A stretch of 64,000 nucleotides of DNA from Spirometra erinaceieuropaei (Eukaryota; Platyhelminthes; Cestoda; Diphyllobothriidea; Diphyllobothriidae). The notes below the pieces were generated by a model. That model was not told the DNA's origin and did not search any database. It worked only from the letters and a program-made list of their open reading frames with translations. Of the stretch, positions 10,604-21,265 are shown one piece after another. The translations under genes and the position numbers were made by a program. The stretch covers positions 261,820 to 325,819 of the forward strand of contig CACRXP010000610.1 in NCBI GenBank assembly GCA_902702965.1. Direction: 5' to 3'. How positions within the stretch are numbered: the first letter of the stretch is position 1; every line of letters begins with the position of its first letter.

Positions 10604-11594
10604 CAGGAGATGTGCTAACTCATGAAATGCCAACCAAAATTTCGAAAAGCGTTCTCGTTTGGAAAAGATAAATTAAGTAGTGTTGTAAAACTTATCATGA
10701 TGCAGCATAAATCTATAATGATCCAGTTACCTCAGGGTGTCGGCTTTCGAAAGAAATTATTTTCGGCTGCATGCAACATCTATATTCTCCAAAAAATGAC
10801 TACTTATGTAGTATGCAATTTTCTCATTGATTTTCGATGCCCCTGAAAATTCAATTATATTTCATGGAAAACATGCATAAAATATTCATTCTTTTACTTA
10901 TTCGGTAGAAAATCACGTTTTCTTCCAATTTCTTACTCAAAAAAGAATATGATTTGGTTTTAAAAAAACTTTTCTAATTCCCGAATAATTGTGAACCCGA
11001 CCTGCTGTTACACTTGCATTTAGGGTTTCAAAACTACAAGCTGTATATTTTCCGTGTACGGAAAACCATGCATTTCTCTACGGTGTTAAGAGGAGACCAT
11101 ATGAGGTTAATAAAATTAAGCAGTGGATTTGAGCAATATTGTTAACTTTACAAGCCACATTCGTAAATGCCGATACATGACGTTTCATGAACGGCCATTT
11201 AACGCTATTAAAAATCTCATAATTAGAAACTTATTTAAAACCGAGTAGTACTCTCCTTTTGAGTATGAAATAAGAAGAAGACGTGATTTTCTACCGAATA
11301 AGTAAAAGAAAGAATATTTAATGCATGTTTTCCATGAAATGTAATTGAATTTTCAAGTTCATCGAAAATCAATGGGAAAATTGAATACTACATAAGCAGT
11401 CATTATTGCAGAATATAGATCTTGCATGCAGTCGAAATTAAGTTCTTTCGAAAGCCGACACCCTGAGGTAACTGGATCATTATAGATTTATGCTGCATCA
11501 TGATTAGTTATACAATACTACTTAATTTATCTTTTCGAAACGAGAACGCTTTTCGAAATTTTGGTTGACATTTCATGAGTTAGCACATCTACTG
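10604..11594. mobile_element. Long-TIR MITE M2 (subfamily A)
   Basis: A 991-bp foldback element inserted in repeat R, flanked by TA at 10602-10603 and 11595-11596. Its termini read CAGGAGATGTGCTAACTCAT and, inverted, CAGTAGATGTGCTAACTCAT. Arms of roughly 390 bp are clearly inverted copies but diverged, unlike M1. The empty TA in copy 1 (3898-3899) verifies the boundaries. No open frame of note. Confidence 0.9.
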
Positions 11595-11596
11595 TA

Positions 11597-11731
11597 CACT
11601 TGACCAGGATTTTTCACCAACAACAACAACACCTCAACAGGGGTCAGGAGGAGGAGGACGATTAGGCAGCCATGCCCACCACCCAGCGGGAGCGCAAGCG
11701 CATCTACCGACAGGGACATATAGAAGCGTAG
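11597..11731. repeat. Repeat R, copy 2, right part
   Basis: Continuation of repeat R after M2, matching about 3900-4046, with the same CAA-rich and GGA-rich stretches. A PLE tail remnant follows at 11732-11920, as in copy 1. Confidence 0.7.
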
Positions 11732-12224
11732 ACAGCCACCTTCAAGCCTGCGTCACTGATCGTTAAGTAGCAGACGTCTCCTATAAATGTCGCCTGTTAT
11801 ATTGCTGATTTTATCTCTGGCGATCAACTCCTGCACGAGTCCGAATGTCTAGACAAATGAACGAACTGTTTTGGGGCTTGACCAGTCTTCTTCCTTAATG
11901 GGCGATATTTCAGGGTAAGATTTTGCTGCAAGTTCACCAACGATTTTCATGCACTTATAAAAAATTCCTTCGCACGCGCACAAACAGTCGTCCTGTTTAC
12001 GTAGGGACTGTTTTCGTCATCTCTACTTAATGCGCCGTCATATTCGGCCGTCATAAGCACGCAACGGCGTGACTCTAAGCAAGCTGAAATATCCTTTAAA
12101 CTACTCATATCGGAGGTTCTTTTTTATTCACAAACAGCACATAAGCTGATAATAAACCACCTAAAGGTCATAATTAGATCTACTGGAAAACCACAGTCAG
12201 TTCTAGAACAATGGTAGGAGGAGC

Positions 12225-12575
12225 TTACCGATAGTTCTTACGGAACTCACTCGTTCCGTTGTGCTTTACGGGCTCTTCCTCGAGCGCGACCAGCAGCCGC
12301 ACATCGGCGCATGATATATAGGCAGAATGATATTGCCGACAAAGACACGGGCGACTGGAATGGTCATTTTTAGCTTATTAGCCGTCGTCAGCCAGCCATA
12401 CCCAACCTCGAAGTGTGCAACACCCGAGGCTCGAACTCGCGACCTGTTAGTTAGAAGTCCAGGCCTCTAACCACTGGGCCACGAGCCCGCTGCCCTGTCG
12501 GTTTTTGATCGGGAATATATAATGGAAGGGGGCGCTCACCGTTCACTCGTTCCGTTGTGCCTAATGGTCATAACT
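12225..12575 (-). mobile_element. tRNA-derived SINE, copy 2
   Basis: Duplicate of the SINE at 4527-4875 with the same head(+), body(-), partial head(+) order. A and B box-like sequences are at about 12464-12480 and 12428-12438 on the minus strand. It arose through the segmental duplication, not by independent insertion. Confidence 0.75.
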
Positions 12576-13002
12576 AGATCTACTGCAAAACCTCAGTTCA
12601 CAGTTAGATCTAGAACAGTCGGTTGTGAACATGAATTACCATTGTGGTAAAAATAAACCGTCCGCTGTTTTAGGACAAAAATTGCATTGAATTATAAAGG
12701 ACAGTTTTTCGGAGTGGCAAAGAGCAGTTGTTTTGTGCCTTGGGCCTTAATCCTGAACCTCTCCAGCAGCCGCTCAGCGGAATGATATTAACGCGGCCAC
12801 TTCTGGCCTGTTGGCCGCTATCAGCCAGTTGTACTCAACTGCAGGCTTCACAACCCCTGAGGCTCGAGCAGGCGCGTTTTCAAGCCGTACGAGATGCAAG
12901 ACCCGGTGTTCGGTATGGCTGGCTGGTGGTGACTACTAAGACAGAAATGGCCATTTCATAAGTAAAGAAGAAGTGTCGAACACCGGAACACTTTATTTAT
13001 TG

Positions 13003-13043
13003 TCCTGAGCTTTCAAACTCGTACAGGAGTCCATCGTCAGAGG
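13003..13043 (-). ncRNA. Hammerhead-like fold, PLE-B left tail copy 2
   Basis: Same elements as 5300-5341: CTGACGA (13040-13034, minus), stem II GGACTC/GAGTTT, GAAA, AGCT then C. The Gypsy derivative is inserted 15 bp upstream on this strand, within the tail. Confidence 0.5.
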
Positions 13044-13058
13044 TAGTAGCAGCGACAG

Positions 13059-13434
13059 TGTTATGACCCGCCTGGTACTTGAAATCCTGAGGAGCGTATG
13101 CGCACTCGACCCTTGTCCCCAATACCAACGCGGCAGAGAAGGAGAACGCGACCGGCCACGAAAATGTGTATTAGGAAATTGCAAGTCAAAATTAATTGGA
13201 AGCAACGCACATTTATAACGCCCTACTGTGCTTCGCCGGGGTTCGGTCCAATGCCCTTCGGAAAGAACATTCGAGACGAGCCGGTCGATAATTCGAATAT
13301 GCTGATCGATCAGGCCCGAGAGGAAAAGCCAATGGAGAGGTGCCACGATAAAGATGACAGCGCAGTAGAGAAAACGCACGTGGCCTCCCGTGATTGGCTG
13401 GCTCTTGTTTTTGGGAGGGTAGGCACTACCAACA
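13059..13434 (-). repeat. LTR of the Gypsy derivative
   Basis: Starts TG and ends CA on the plus strand, with the same 376-bp length as the LTRs at 40205-40580 and 44786-45161. It is followed by the pyrimidine-rich complement of the polypurine tract at 13435-13444, so for the minus-strand element this is the 3' LTR. Confidence 0.85.
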
Positions 13435-13454
13435 CCTCCCCTCCAAGTAGATCA

Positions 13455-13898
13455 CTACCGCTTCTGGCGTGGGTTGACCTGCATCAGCCGTGTTGATCGG
13501 CGCACGCGGTTGGTCCGGCGTCTTAGTCGTGGTTTAATGCCTGGAGATACAGGAGCGGTAACTGATACCGAAGGTGGTATATCCGAAGGGGGCGCAGCTG
13601 TGGGTTCGGGAACCGACTGATCTGCCGGAATGGCGAAGGTATCCAGTAGGATGTCAAGGGAGAGTGACGGCGCTGACTCGAGTCCAGTTGTGTTACTGCA
13701 GTGTCGCCGTCGGATCTGGTTGTGGTGGCGAACCCAGATGTCATCACTAACGTCGACGTCAAACAACATATTGCCTCTGGGCGCTACTACGGTGGCTTCA
13801 ATCCAGTCTGGGAACCCCGCTCGATAATCACGAATGAAGACAGGTGTTGCAATGGAGAGCATGCTGCGAGAGACTGGAGAAGTCTGCGCGGGCTGCGC
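13455..13898 (-). pseudogene. Gypsy pol C-terminal fragment
   Basis: Encodes the region after the integrase core: [19 protein letters not shown], then WVRHHNQIRRRH and a basic tail rich in Arg ([14 protein letters not shown]). It matches the last 140 or so residues of pol at 40598-43906, ending one residue earlier because of a TAG. The frame stays open into the LTR piece (to 13967), but that extension is an artefact of the rearrangement. Confidence 0.85.
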
Positions 13899-14139
13899 GT
13901 TTTCCTTCTCTGCCGCGTTGGTATTGGGGACAAGGGTCGAGTGCGCATACGCTCCACAGGATTTCAAGTACCAGGCAGGTCATAACAGACAGAACAAGCG
14001 ACAGTTGTAAGGCATGTAGGTCAATCATCGACCGACGGTGCAAGACTGGAGGTGACTACGCAGGGCTCTGTACGCCGGCTCTAGATCGACAAATAGATTG
14101 TCCGAGTTCTCATTCGAGACCCAGGCTTCAATCAACGCC

Positions 14140-14565
14140 AGCGACGATATGACCTTTCCTGCCATACATCAAGGGCGTTTCAGAAGCAACCGAGCGCATT
14201 CCTGCGGAGCTAGGTTTTGGAATTGCACACCGCCCCAAAGCCACAATGCGCAGTAGGGTCATGAAAATTAAATACCGTTTCAAGCCTGACACGTAATCTG
14301 GAGAAGTGTATGGCATTCCGTGTCAAATTTGTTCTTGTAACTACACAGGACAGACTGGGCGCATGCTCGGATCGCGCATACACGAACATAAGCTGACTGT
14401 GCGACGAGGCGACGCATTATCACAAGTGGCCACCCACACCTACGAAATGGGTCATGAATTTAACTTCGCAACCACCAAAATAGTCGTCCACGCCGAAAAA
14501 AACAGGCCGAGAATTGATTGAAGTCTGGGCCTCGGATGAGATCTCGGTCAATCGATTTGTCAATC
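14140..14565 (+). pseudogene. PLE-B GIY-YIG endonuclease remnant (copy 2)
   Basis: Same gene piece as 5500-5935. The open stretch 14306-14521 has VYGIPCQICSCNYTGQTGR and the EHKLTVRRGDALSQVATHTY segment. It carries the same upstream TAA and the same A-run frameshift as copy 1. The CxxC pairs and the YTG element are intact, but the gene is dead. Confidence 0.8.
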
Positions 14566-14671
14566 TAGCGCCGGCGTACAGAGCCCTGCGTAGTCACCTC
14601 CAGTCTTGCTCCGTCGGTCGATGATTGACCTACATGCCTTATAACTGTCGCTTGTCCTGTCGCTGCTACAA

Positions 14672-14711
14672 CCTCTGACGATGGACTCTTGTACGGGTCT
14701 GAAAGCTCAGG
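14672..14711 (+). ncRNA. Hammerhead-like fold, PLE-B right tail copy 2
   Basis: CTGACGA at 14675-14681, stem II GGACTC/GGGTCT, GAAA at 14701-14704, AGCT then C; stem I pairs CCT with AGG. It has the single unpaired base before stem II, as in the other PLE tails. Confidence 0.5.
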
Positions 14712-14769
14712 ACAATAAGCAAAGTGTTTCGGTGCTCGACTCTTCTTCTTCTTATTCACATATGCATAC

Positions 14770-15301
14770 ACCTGGAACATAAATATCGTTTTGACTGTGC
14801 AACCGTATCCGCGCATTGCGTGCGTGGATGATGGGAACATTTAGACATCATTGAAATGAAGTCCGTGTTAACAAGTAGTTAGACGCTGAAGATATCAAAA
14901 AACTCGATGGCTTTGGTGATCGCGAAAGATATTAGGACTTCTATCAAAATGGTCTTTTATGCTTACGTAATGTCCTAGTTCCCTGTCTTCCTCCAGGTAG
15001 ACCTGCATACTTACAGGGTTGGTCGGTGCAGGAAAAACGGAAAACAAGAGTTGACTGCTTTCTTGGTCTAATAAGTCCCAGGTGTGCATGAGCTGGTTGC
15101 GAATGATGACCACCGGATGTTACTCGACACTCATATTTTGACTTCAGACGGTGAGCTCTACGACCTGAGAGATGCCCTTGATGCAGGTCAGTGCAAGCAA
15201 CATCCGTTCTCCTGTTGCATACCTCTCATTCAGGCGAGGGCGTAAACACTCGTTAATCTTTGCCGCCGGAGCCTGGCAGTGTGTGCGTATTCCCTAGAAC
15301 A
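14770..15301. other. Unrecognised spacer (copy 2 counterpart of 6131-6740)
   Basis: Aligns with copy 1 but with frame-breaking changes and a deletion of about 70 bp near 15240, which argues against a conserved protein here. Confidence 0.5.
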
Positions 15302-15318
15302 GTGTTTACGCATATTTT

Positions 15319-15454
15319 AGGGTAAGGTGATACCATACTAACAATCCAGGTACTAGCCAAAAGCCCATACACGCGTGTTTCGCCGATGTTTTGCCGCTGC
15401 ATGGCGCAGCTGCGAGGGGTTCGGCTCGTCAGTGGGTCCCCCAGCATTCCCCGT
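15319..15454 (-). mobile_element. 136-bp hammerhead-bearing retroelement insertion
   Basis: Absent from copy 1 of the duplication. It is flanked by a 17-bp duplication GTGTTTACGCATATTTT (15302-15318 and 15455-15471), a length typical of target-primed reverse transcription. Its minus strand carries a consensus hammerhead (15364-15436). Related sequence is at 37640-37960 and 55600-55870. It has no coding capacity, so it must move in trans if it is mobile. Whether it is a complete short element or a truncated longer one is not clear. Confidence 0.8.
15364..15436 (-). ncRNA. Hammerhead ribozyme (consensus core)
   Basis: On the minus strand: stem I CCCA (15436-15433) with TGGG (15367-15364); core CTGACGA (15432-15426); stem II GCCGA (15425-15421) with TCGGC (15386-15382), enclosing a further hairpin GCTGC/GCAGC; GAAA (15381-15378); stem III as the perfect palindrome ACACGCGTGT (15378-15369), followed by A, giving a GUA cleavage triplet. 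Every conserved core position of the family is met. The palindromic stem III leaves only a 2-base loop, so a dimer is more likely to be the active form. The branched stem II is unusual. Confidence 0.75.
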
Positions 15455-15511
15455 GTGTTTACGCATATTTTCTCGTCCACTGACGGGTTGTGGTTATAAA
15501 AAGCTAGGGTC

Positions 15512-17329
15512 TGTGCTAGACCTGCGGCCTTTATATAAACGATCGTTACATGAATCTTTTCCAGCAGTCATTAGTCTCTATATATTGGTTACAGTTTTCA
15601 GCTGGAGAAATTTGCGTCTGATATGCCACTGCGATTTGGTTGGTTGCTTCGTAATTAGAATGTTTTGCTTCGCCGAACTTTAAAGATGAACACTTGGACG
15701 GGCTTGAAGAGTTTATTATTACAAATGTTGGGACCATGATTTTTATCAGAATAAATGCCTGGGATGCGCATTCGTTCGGGTAACTGCGGCCTCCGTCCGC
15801 GATAGCGATGACTCAGCCAACTTCGAGTACATGGCTGGGTAAATGATGATTGAGCAAGCCGTATGGCGTTTCTCGTAGCTTCATGACTGTCACGATTAAA
15901 TCTCCTCGTGCTGGTCTCGAGTGGATTTGAAATACTTCTCCCAGAACTTGCAGTAAACAGATTATTGCTGGGTGAGTCGGTTCTATTGCGTATCTTGCAT
16001 GACAAATGAATTCATACAAACGTTACACTCATAAGAATTGTACGTGGACATAAGAATTGCAGTTTGCACTGCCGTCTAACCGAGTGGGAGATTTTTTAAA
16101 TACAAAAACGGAAGATGAGTGGCTTTCGGCATACGTGGTAGAAACTTCAGCGACACGTTGAAGACTTCAAGAAGATAGAGTTGATGGCCTATCAGAAGAA
16201 AGGCCACAAGCGTCGCGCGGACCACACGGCCCGCTTCCACGAAAGATGTACTGCCTCACAGAATCGAGTGTTTTTCAAAAGAAGGCGTGCTGTGGTCTAT
16301 TAAGCAATGCTTTTTAGACAGGCAATAATTTACGTTATTGGAGAACATCAAATCAAAAATTGATTTTATGACGGATCAATGATCCAACACGTAATATAAC
16401 TGACAGCAGAGAGGGATAGTATGAGTACACGAGAAAATAATGAAACATAATAACAAATAGAAAGTAGTAACGCTTTGCCGATTACCGCCTTGCGCGTAAA
16501 ACGGCTGTTTGTCTGGAGGACATAGGAACTGTCAAGTTGTTTTTAGTGGACTGGCTTATAAAATTACTAAACTTTTCCTGTCTTGAGCAATGCTTTTTGT
16601 GCCTTGTCCGAACTTTTTCTGATCAGTACAAAGCGATTTTTGGTTGCACTGAGGTCCGGACTGTTAGCAGAAATAAAAATGCTTCATAGGCTTTAAACGG
16701 GAGGACTGACTTTAGTCTGAAAAGATAGACTATATTCGTGCGGTAAATCAGAATTATACCTCCTTCGAAGGGTGAAGAGGATCATCATGCTGCGACGTCG
16801 GTGACTGCCGTTGTGACCGAGGACATCCTTCACGGTGTCCGTTCATGAACACGCCTTCCCTTCTTTTGTTCTGCGGGGATGATGAACACGAAAAGATAAC
16901 CGGACTTCGAATCTCCAAGGGCATATGGTCCGTGGCCTATAATAAGAAAGTTTACGAGCTTCGGACAAAAACCCCTGTAACGTACGGGCCGCTCATCCCG
17001 CCTCCCCGAAAGTTGTACTACGTTAAAAACGACCAATCAACAACAGTAGACATAGAATAGTTTATCAATTATTATTTCCTGGATATGAAATAACTGGTTA
17101 AATCGAAGAGTAACAAATTAAAAAACAACTTTGTGACAGGCTAACCAATCAAGGCCGAATACAATTGACAACAGAGAAGGGAAATTTGATACAACGAGAA
17201 AATCATGAAAAACAGTAACAAATACAACTTATTAGTACTTTTTTGATTGTCCTTTTGCTTTTGAAATTGCTGCAAGTCGGGAGGACATGGAAACTACTAA
17301 GCTGTATATGGTGATTTGGTCTATACACG
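15512..17329. other. Unrecognised DNA
   Basis: Open frames at 15655-16005 (minus, 116 codons) and 16845-17060 (plus, 71 codons) show no domain I recognise. No intron-exon structure or repeat could be supported. Confidence 0.35.
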
Positions 17330-17790
17330 TACCAAACACAAAATCCAGGTATGCCGTATTGATAGGCTTTTTTGTAATTACGCAGGTCAGGCTGAATGCA
17401 TACTCAGATAGCGCACACGCAAACATAAGCTGGCTGTGCGACTGGACGAAGATTTATCGCAAGTGGCCGCCCACGCCTTCGAAATGGGTAACGAGTTCAA
17501 AATCGCAGCCACTAAGATAACCGTCCGGACAGAAACAAAACATGCCGAGTATTGATCGAACCCAGGGCCTCGGACGAGAACTTAATCGATCGATGTGTCC
17601 ATTTGGTGCCGGCAGAGGGAGCCCTGTGCAGCCACCTCCACGCCTGGGTCACTGATATCTGATTGGCAAACACCCCCTATAACTGTTGCCTGTTCTGCCT
17701 TTGCTTTTGAATCCGACGGCGGACCCCTGCATGAGTTTGGAAGCCCAGACCGATGAATTGTTCAGTTGCTCGATCAGTCTTGCCCTTTCC
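17330..17790 (+). pseudogene. Degenerate PLE-B-like endonuclease and tail
   Basis: Reads FFCNYAGQAE, then a RTRKHKLAVRLDEDLSQVAAHAFEMGNEF segment with interspersed stops, matching the YTG-to-GHEF part of PLE-B. The tail follows with a decayed hammerhead-like stretch near 17713-17750 in which the core reads CCGACGG. Old and inactive. Confidence 0.7.
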
Positions 17791-18626
17791 TACTCATAAA
17801 GACACCTGGAATTCAAACATTCTCCTCCAAGTGTTTTCTTGCCTTGTTCCGGTTTCGTTGGAACTAAGGTCAGGACTGTTGGCAGGAATAAAAGTGTTTC
17901 GCGGGTCGCAGACGGAGAGGCTGGTTGCGGTCTAAAAAAACCAGACTGTATTTGTAAGCGAAATCAATGTCATACCTCTCATGAGGTTTGGACGGGGACA
18001 TTACTCCGCAGCATTACAATGCTGTTTGACGTCGGTGAATGCTGTTGTAGCTGAGGGCATCCTTTACGATGCTGACGGACACCTTGCTATTAACGGTCTC
18101 CGCGGTCGACCGCCAGACTGATCGCTCTCCGAATTTGATGGCCATCTAAACCATCAGGCGTCGAAAGTTCTTGAAATTTGTTGTCGATACAGTGTATCAC
18201 ACATGCGGGCCGACTTTGAAGGCTTCCCTAAAAAGATCTCATCCAAAAAGGAAGTTCTCTCCAAGAATAAGTGTACAATCGATACAGTGTTGCGCAAACA
18301 AAATAATCATTTTTCTTCCGCAGACATAGCGTCTTGCGCCGAAAACCAAAGTCATTCATCCTTTTTCGCATTATTCGTTGGGCAAACCCTAATAAATGTT
18401 CTGGCAAGATGTGGTTATGTAGCCGCATCTGATAGACAAAATACTGTCGACCAACTTAATTATTGAGTAGAGGTGATTTCGTTGGCATGGTGTTGCTACG
18501 CGTTGCGGTGTGTGTTCTGCTTCTTTGTTGCCTCGTCTACCTTCTTCTGCCCAATGCCACTGCTCCTTCTTGACTTTCGGCCTGTCGTCTACTTATAACT
18601 TTCGCGTTGGATGTTTCAGAGTTCGG
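17791..18626. other. Unrecognised DNA
   Basis: An 87-codon frame at 18203-18466 has no recognisable domain. Nothing else is supported. Confidence 0.3.
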
Positions 18627-18740
18627 ATTTAGGGCTGCGACTTAGAGTTAGGGTCAGAGAGTTAGGGCTTAGTGTCGGGGGTTAAGGTTAGGATTAAATC
18701 TAGGGGTTAGGGATAGGGGCTAGGGGCTAGGGTCTGGAAC
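18627..18740 (+). repeat. Interstitial telomere-like repeats
   Basis: A run of degenerate TTAGGG-type units (gttaggg, gttagggc, gggttaggg, ggggctaggg). TTAGGG is the flatworm telomere repeat. The array is short and decayed. Confidence 0.65.
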
Positions 18741-19700
18741 TAGAGCAATTATTTCTCAATCACTCAAAGTAAAACAACGCATTCTCAGTAGCTTTTCCTT
18801 TGCACACGATTACTTGACCTCGTCGCCTGTGCGGTCACCGATCCATCATGTAAAAACCCCTATTACCACCGATCCCGTACTACAGGTGGCTGGGGTTTGT
18901 ATATCTCAGCTGCGGCTACATAACCACATCTGACCAATGTTTACTGTGAATGGTCTTATTCTAGCTAATTTCTAGTGTCTGACGAAAGAAATCGTCGTTT
19001 TGTTCGCTTTAGCACACTTGTAGTCCACGTTGCCTAATTTCAGGCACTGTTCTACTATTTATAATTATTCAGAGAGCGACCTGGCTAGTGTTAAAATATT
19101 GGATTACCGTTCACGCGTCGGCCGGCCGGCTGCCAATTTTCACATACGATCAAAATCAGCAGCCGACAGGAACTATCACGGCATCTTCCCTGCACAGTGT
19201 GACAGAGAAAGGGGACAGCATGTCGTGGGTACTCTTTGTATGGATATTTGATTACGCCATTTAGTTTTCGGAGCAGTGGAGGAGAGTGGTGTCACAAAAG
19301 TTTATTGCAGGATTTTATGGCACAGAATACCATGATCTTACCAAAACAGAATTCTTAGAGCTGAATCCCCTTCTCGTTTTTGAAACCATTGCATTTCCTC
19401 AAACATACTCCCACGCGACGCAAATGTACGCAAAATCAGATTTTCCGTTTCCAGATGGTGCTTATATGAAACTGTCCTTGCTTATGTTAATGATTGTTTA
19501 GAGAACAAGAATCATAAAAACGAGAATTTAGCCTGTGATAGTCAACAACGTAAAAAATTATTTGGATATCAGGAAACTTCCGATTTTGCCAAAACATGGT
19601 CTGCTTTTCTTCCGTAGAACAGACTTTATATGAGTGCTTCTTGAGCGAAAGGCTTTCCGCGCCTCGGATCAAGTAAACAAACAAAAATAACAGCAAATTT
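18741..19700. other. Unrecognised DNA
   Basis: Only short open frames (for example 19030-19251 and 19286-19501) without recognisable domains. Confidence 0.3.
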
Positions 19701-19709
19701 ATGCCTACG

Positions 19710-19757
19710 CAATTGAATTTCGACAACGACATTTCATGAGTGAGGACACCTACTGTA
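19710..19757. mobile_element. MITE right-end fragment
   Basis: About 45 bp matching the right terminus of the long-TIR MITE (catttcatgagtgagg, then CACCTACTG and TA at 19756-19757). No arm is attached, so it is a relic. Confidence 0.55.
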
Positions 19758-19798
19758 AGTGGCGATCAAGATTATCAGATTAACTATACCGACATATA

Positions 19799-20727
19799 CA
19801 GTAGATAAGCTAACGCACGGAATGTTAACTGAAATTCTGAAATGCGTTTTCGAATAAAAAATATTACTTTAAGCGTTGTTGTAATATTAATTACCAAGCA
19901 GCCTAATCCCCGAATATTTCAGTTACTTCAGAATGTCGACCTTTGGCGGAACTTCTTTCCGGTCGCCTGTGAAAAACACTATGTAAAAATGACTACGTAG
20001 GTAGTATGAGTCTTTCTCATTGTTTTGCGATGCACATATAAATCTATAAAAAAACAAACATAAAAATATGCATTCTATTAATAATTTGGTACGCAATTGC
20101 GTTTTCTTCAAATTTTAGCCTTAAATAAAGAATATCTTCCGGTTTTAGGAAGACTTTCTTCATTCCCAAATAATTTTGAACCCAACCTGTCGTTACACTT
20201 GCATTCAGGGTCTCCAAACTACAAGCTATTAGGAGGAAACTATGTGGGGTTTATAAAATCGAGCAGTTGATTTAGGCCATATCGTAAACTTTATAAGCAA
20301 CACTAGTAAATGCAGAAGCATGATGTTTTATGGAGGCTATTCCACGGTCTTAAAAATCTCATGCTTAGAAACTTTTTCCAAAACTGATTAATACCCTTTC
20401 TTCAAAAATAAAGTTGAAAGAAGACGTAATTTTCCACCAAAAGGAGTAAAATAATAAATAGTTTATACGTTTTTCTATGAGTTACATCTGAATTTTTATG
20501 AGCATAAGTAATAAAACGCCTACCATTTAAGTAGTCATTTTTACAGACTGTAGTTTTTGCAGAAGGCCGGAAAGAAGTTCCATAAAAGCCGGGTGCCCGT
20601 AAGAACAGAAGTATCGTGGGATTATGTTGCACGGTGGTTAATCTAACGACCCTGCCTAAGTAATATTTTCGAGTCGAAAACGCAATTCAGAATTTCGGGT
20701 AACAATCATGCGTTAGCACAGCTATTG
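19799..20727. mobile_element. Long-TIR MITE M3 (diverged subfamily A)
   Basis: A 929-bp element with TA at 19797-19798 and 20728-20729. The termini are CAGTAGATAAGCTAACGCA and, inverted, CAATAGCTGTGCTAACGCA. The arms are recognisable (tgactac..., ttttcgaaa... blocks) but clearly diverged. The central part resembles M2. Confidence 0.8.
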
Positions 20728-20730
20728 TAC

Positions 20731-21225
20731 TGTGATGCTCGCGTCTAATGACAAGAGTTAGAAAACAGTGAGAGCCAACTTATCCTGTACACATGGCAAG
20801 TTGTCGTGGTTTGGCAGTTTACCTGTGGGGGCCGGAACAAGTTGTCTGTTCAGGGGCCACGTAAGCAATGGTGTATTTTGAGCCACAAATCTTTCCGCCA
20901 TGCTTTTTGTCAGCATGAATGAAGGACTGGCTGAATGTTGAACATCTGATTACTTGATGCATGGGCTGAATTGGAGTTGTATGACCAGGAGACAGGAAGG
21001 GTTATGATCACGCTAAGGCTGACAAGCCAGGTTGACCGACGTGTCGGCCGGTGGCGCCCGTTCATGGGCGTAGCTATGACAGCATAGCTGGACAAGGGGC
21101 AGTCCCCGGTCGAATCCAGGCGATGATCCCGCGCTCTAGCGACCTGCACGCAGGCTATCACAGTTGTCGTGACCGTCGACTGGAAAGCAGGCCCTCGAAA
21201 GTGGGAGACTGGAGCGTCCTCTACA
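20731..21225 (-). repeat. Probable 3' LTR of a second Gypsy element
   Basis: The right edge is well placed: ...GCGTCCTCTACA ends in CA at 21225 and is followed by a C-run, the complement of a polypurine tract, before the pol end. The left edge is not proven; it may lie just after M3. No partner LTR is in the window. Confidence 0.45.
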
Positions 21226-21265
21226 GCTCCCCCCCCCCAAGACACCAAAGGAAGTGAAAGGATTG

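Larger units (their letters stand above)
13059..13987 (-). mobile_element. Ty3/Gypsy derivative with the same LTR end at both edges
   Basis: Inserted in the PLE-B left arm with GACAG duplicated at 13054-13058 and 13988-13992. The single GACAG at 5351-5355 in duplicate copy 1 is the empty site. It comprises a complete 376-bp LTR (13059-13434), the polypurine tract and the 3' end of pol, and then an inverted 92-bp piece of LTR (13896-13987). Both outer edges are therefore the U5 end (TGTTATGACC at the left, GGTCATAACA at the right). About 3 bp of microhomology (CGC, 13896-13898) sits at the pol/LTR junction. Related to the element at 40205-45161 but diverged. Confidence 0.88.
12963..14760 (+). 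mobile_element. PLE-B fragment with inverted tails (copy 2), interrupted by Gypsy DNA
   Basis: Duplicate of 5263-6120. The left arm is split by the Gypsy derivative at 13059-13987. Left arm pieces are 12963-13058 and 13993 to about 14135; the right arm is about 14516-14760. The endonuclease lies between them. Confidence 0.75.
6797..15511. repeat. Tandem segmental duplication, copy 2
   Basis: Second unit of the duplication that begins near 1131. It is about 8.7 kb. Subtracting M1 (997 with its TA), M2 (993), the Gypsy derivative (934 with its 5-bp duplication) and the hammerhead element (153 with its duplication) leaves about 5.6 kb, the length of copy 1. Collinearity ends near 15511, after which flanking DNA is unique. 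Confidence 0.85.

Noticed and set aside
13828..14043. Several overlapping open frames across the Gypsy derivative and PLE-B arm
   Set aside because: They cross insertion junctions or read the antisense of pol and the tail; none is a gene.
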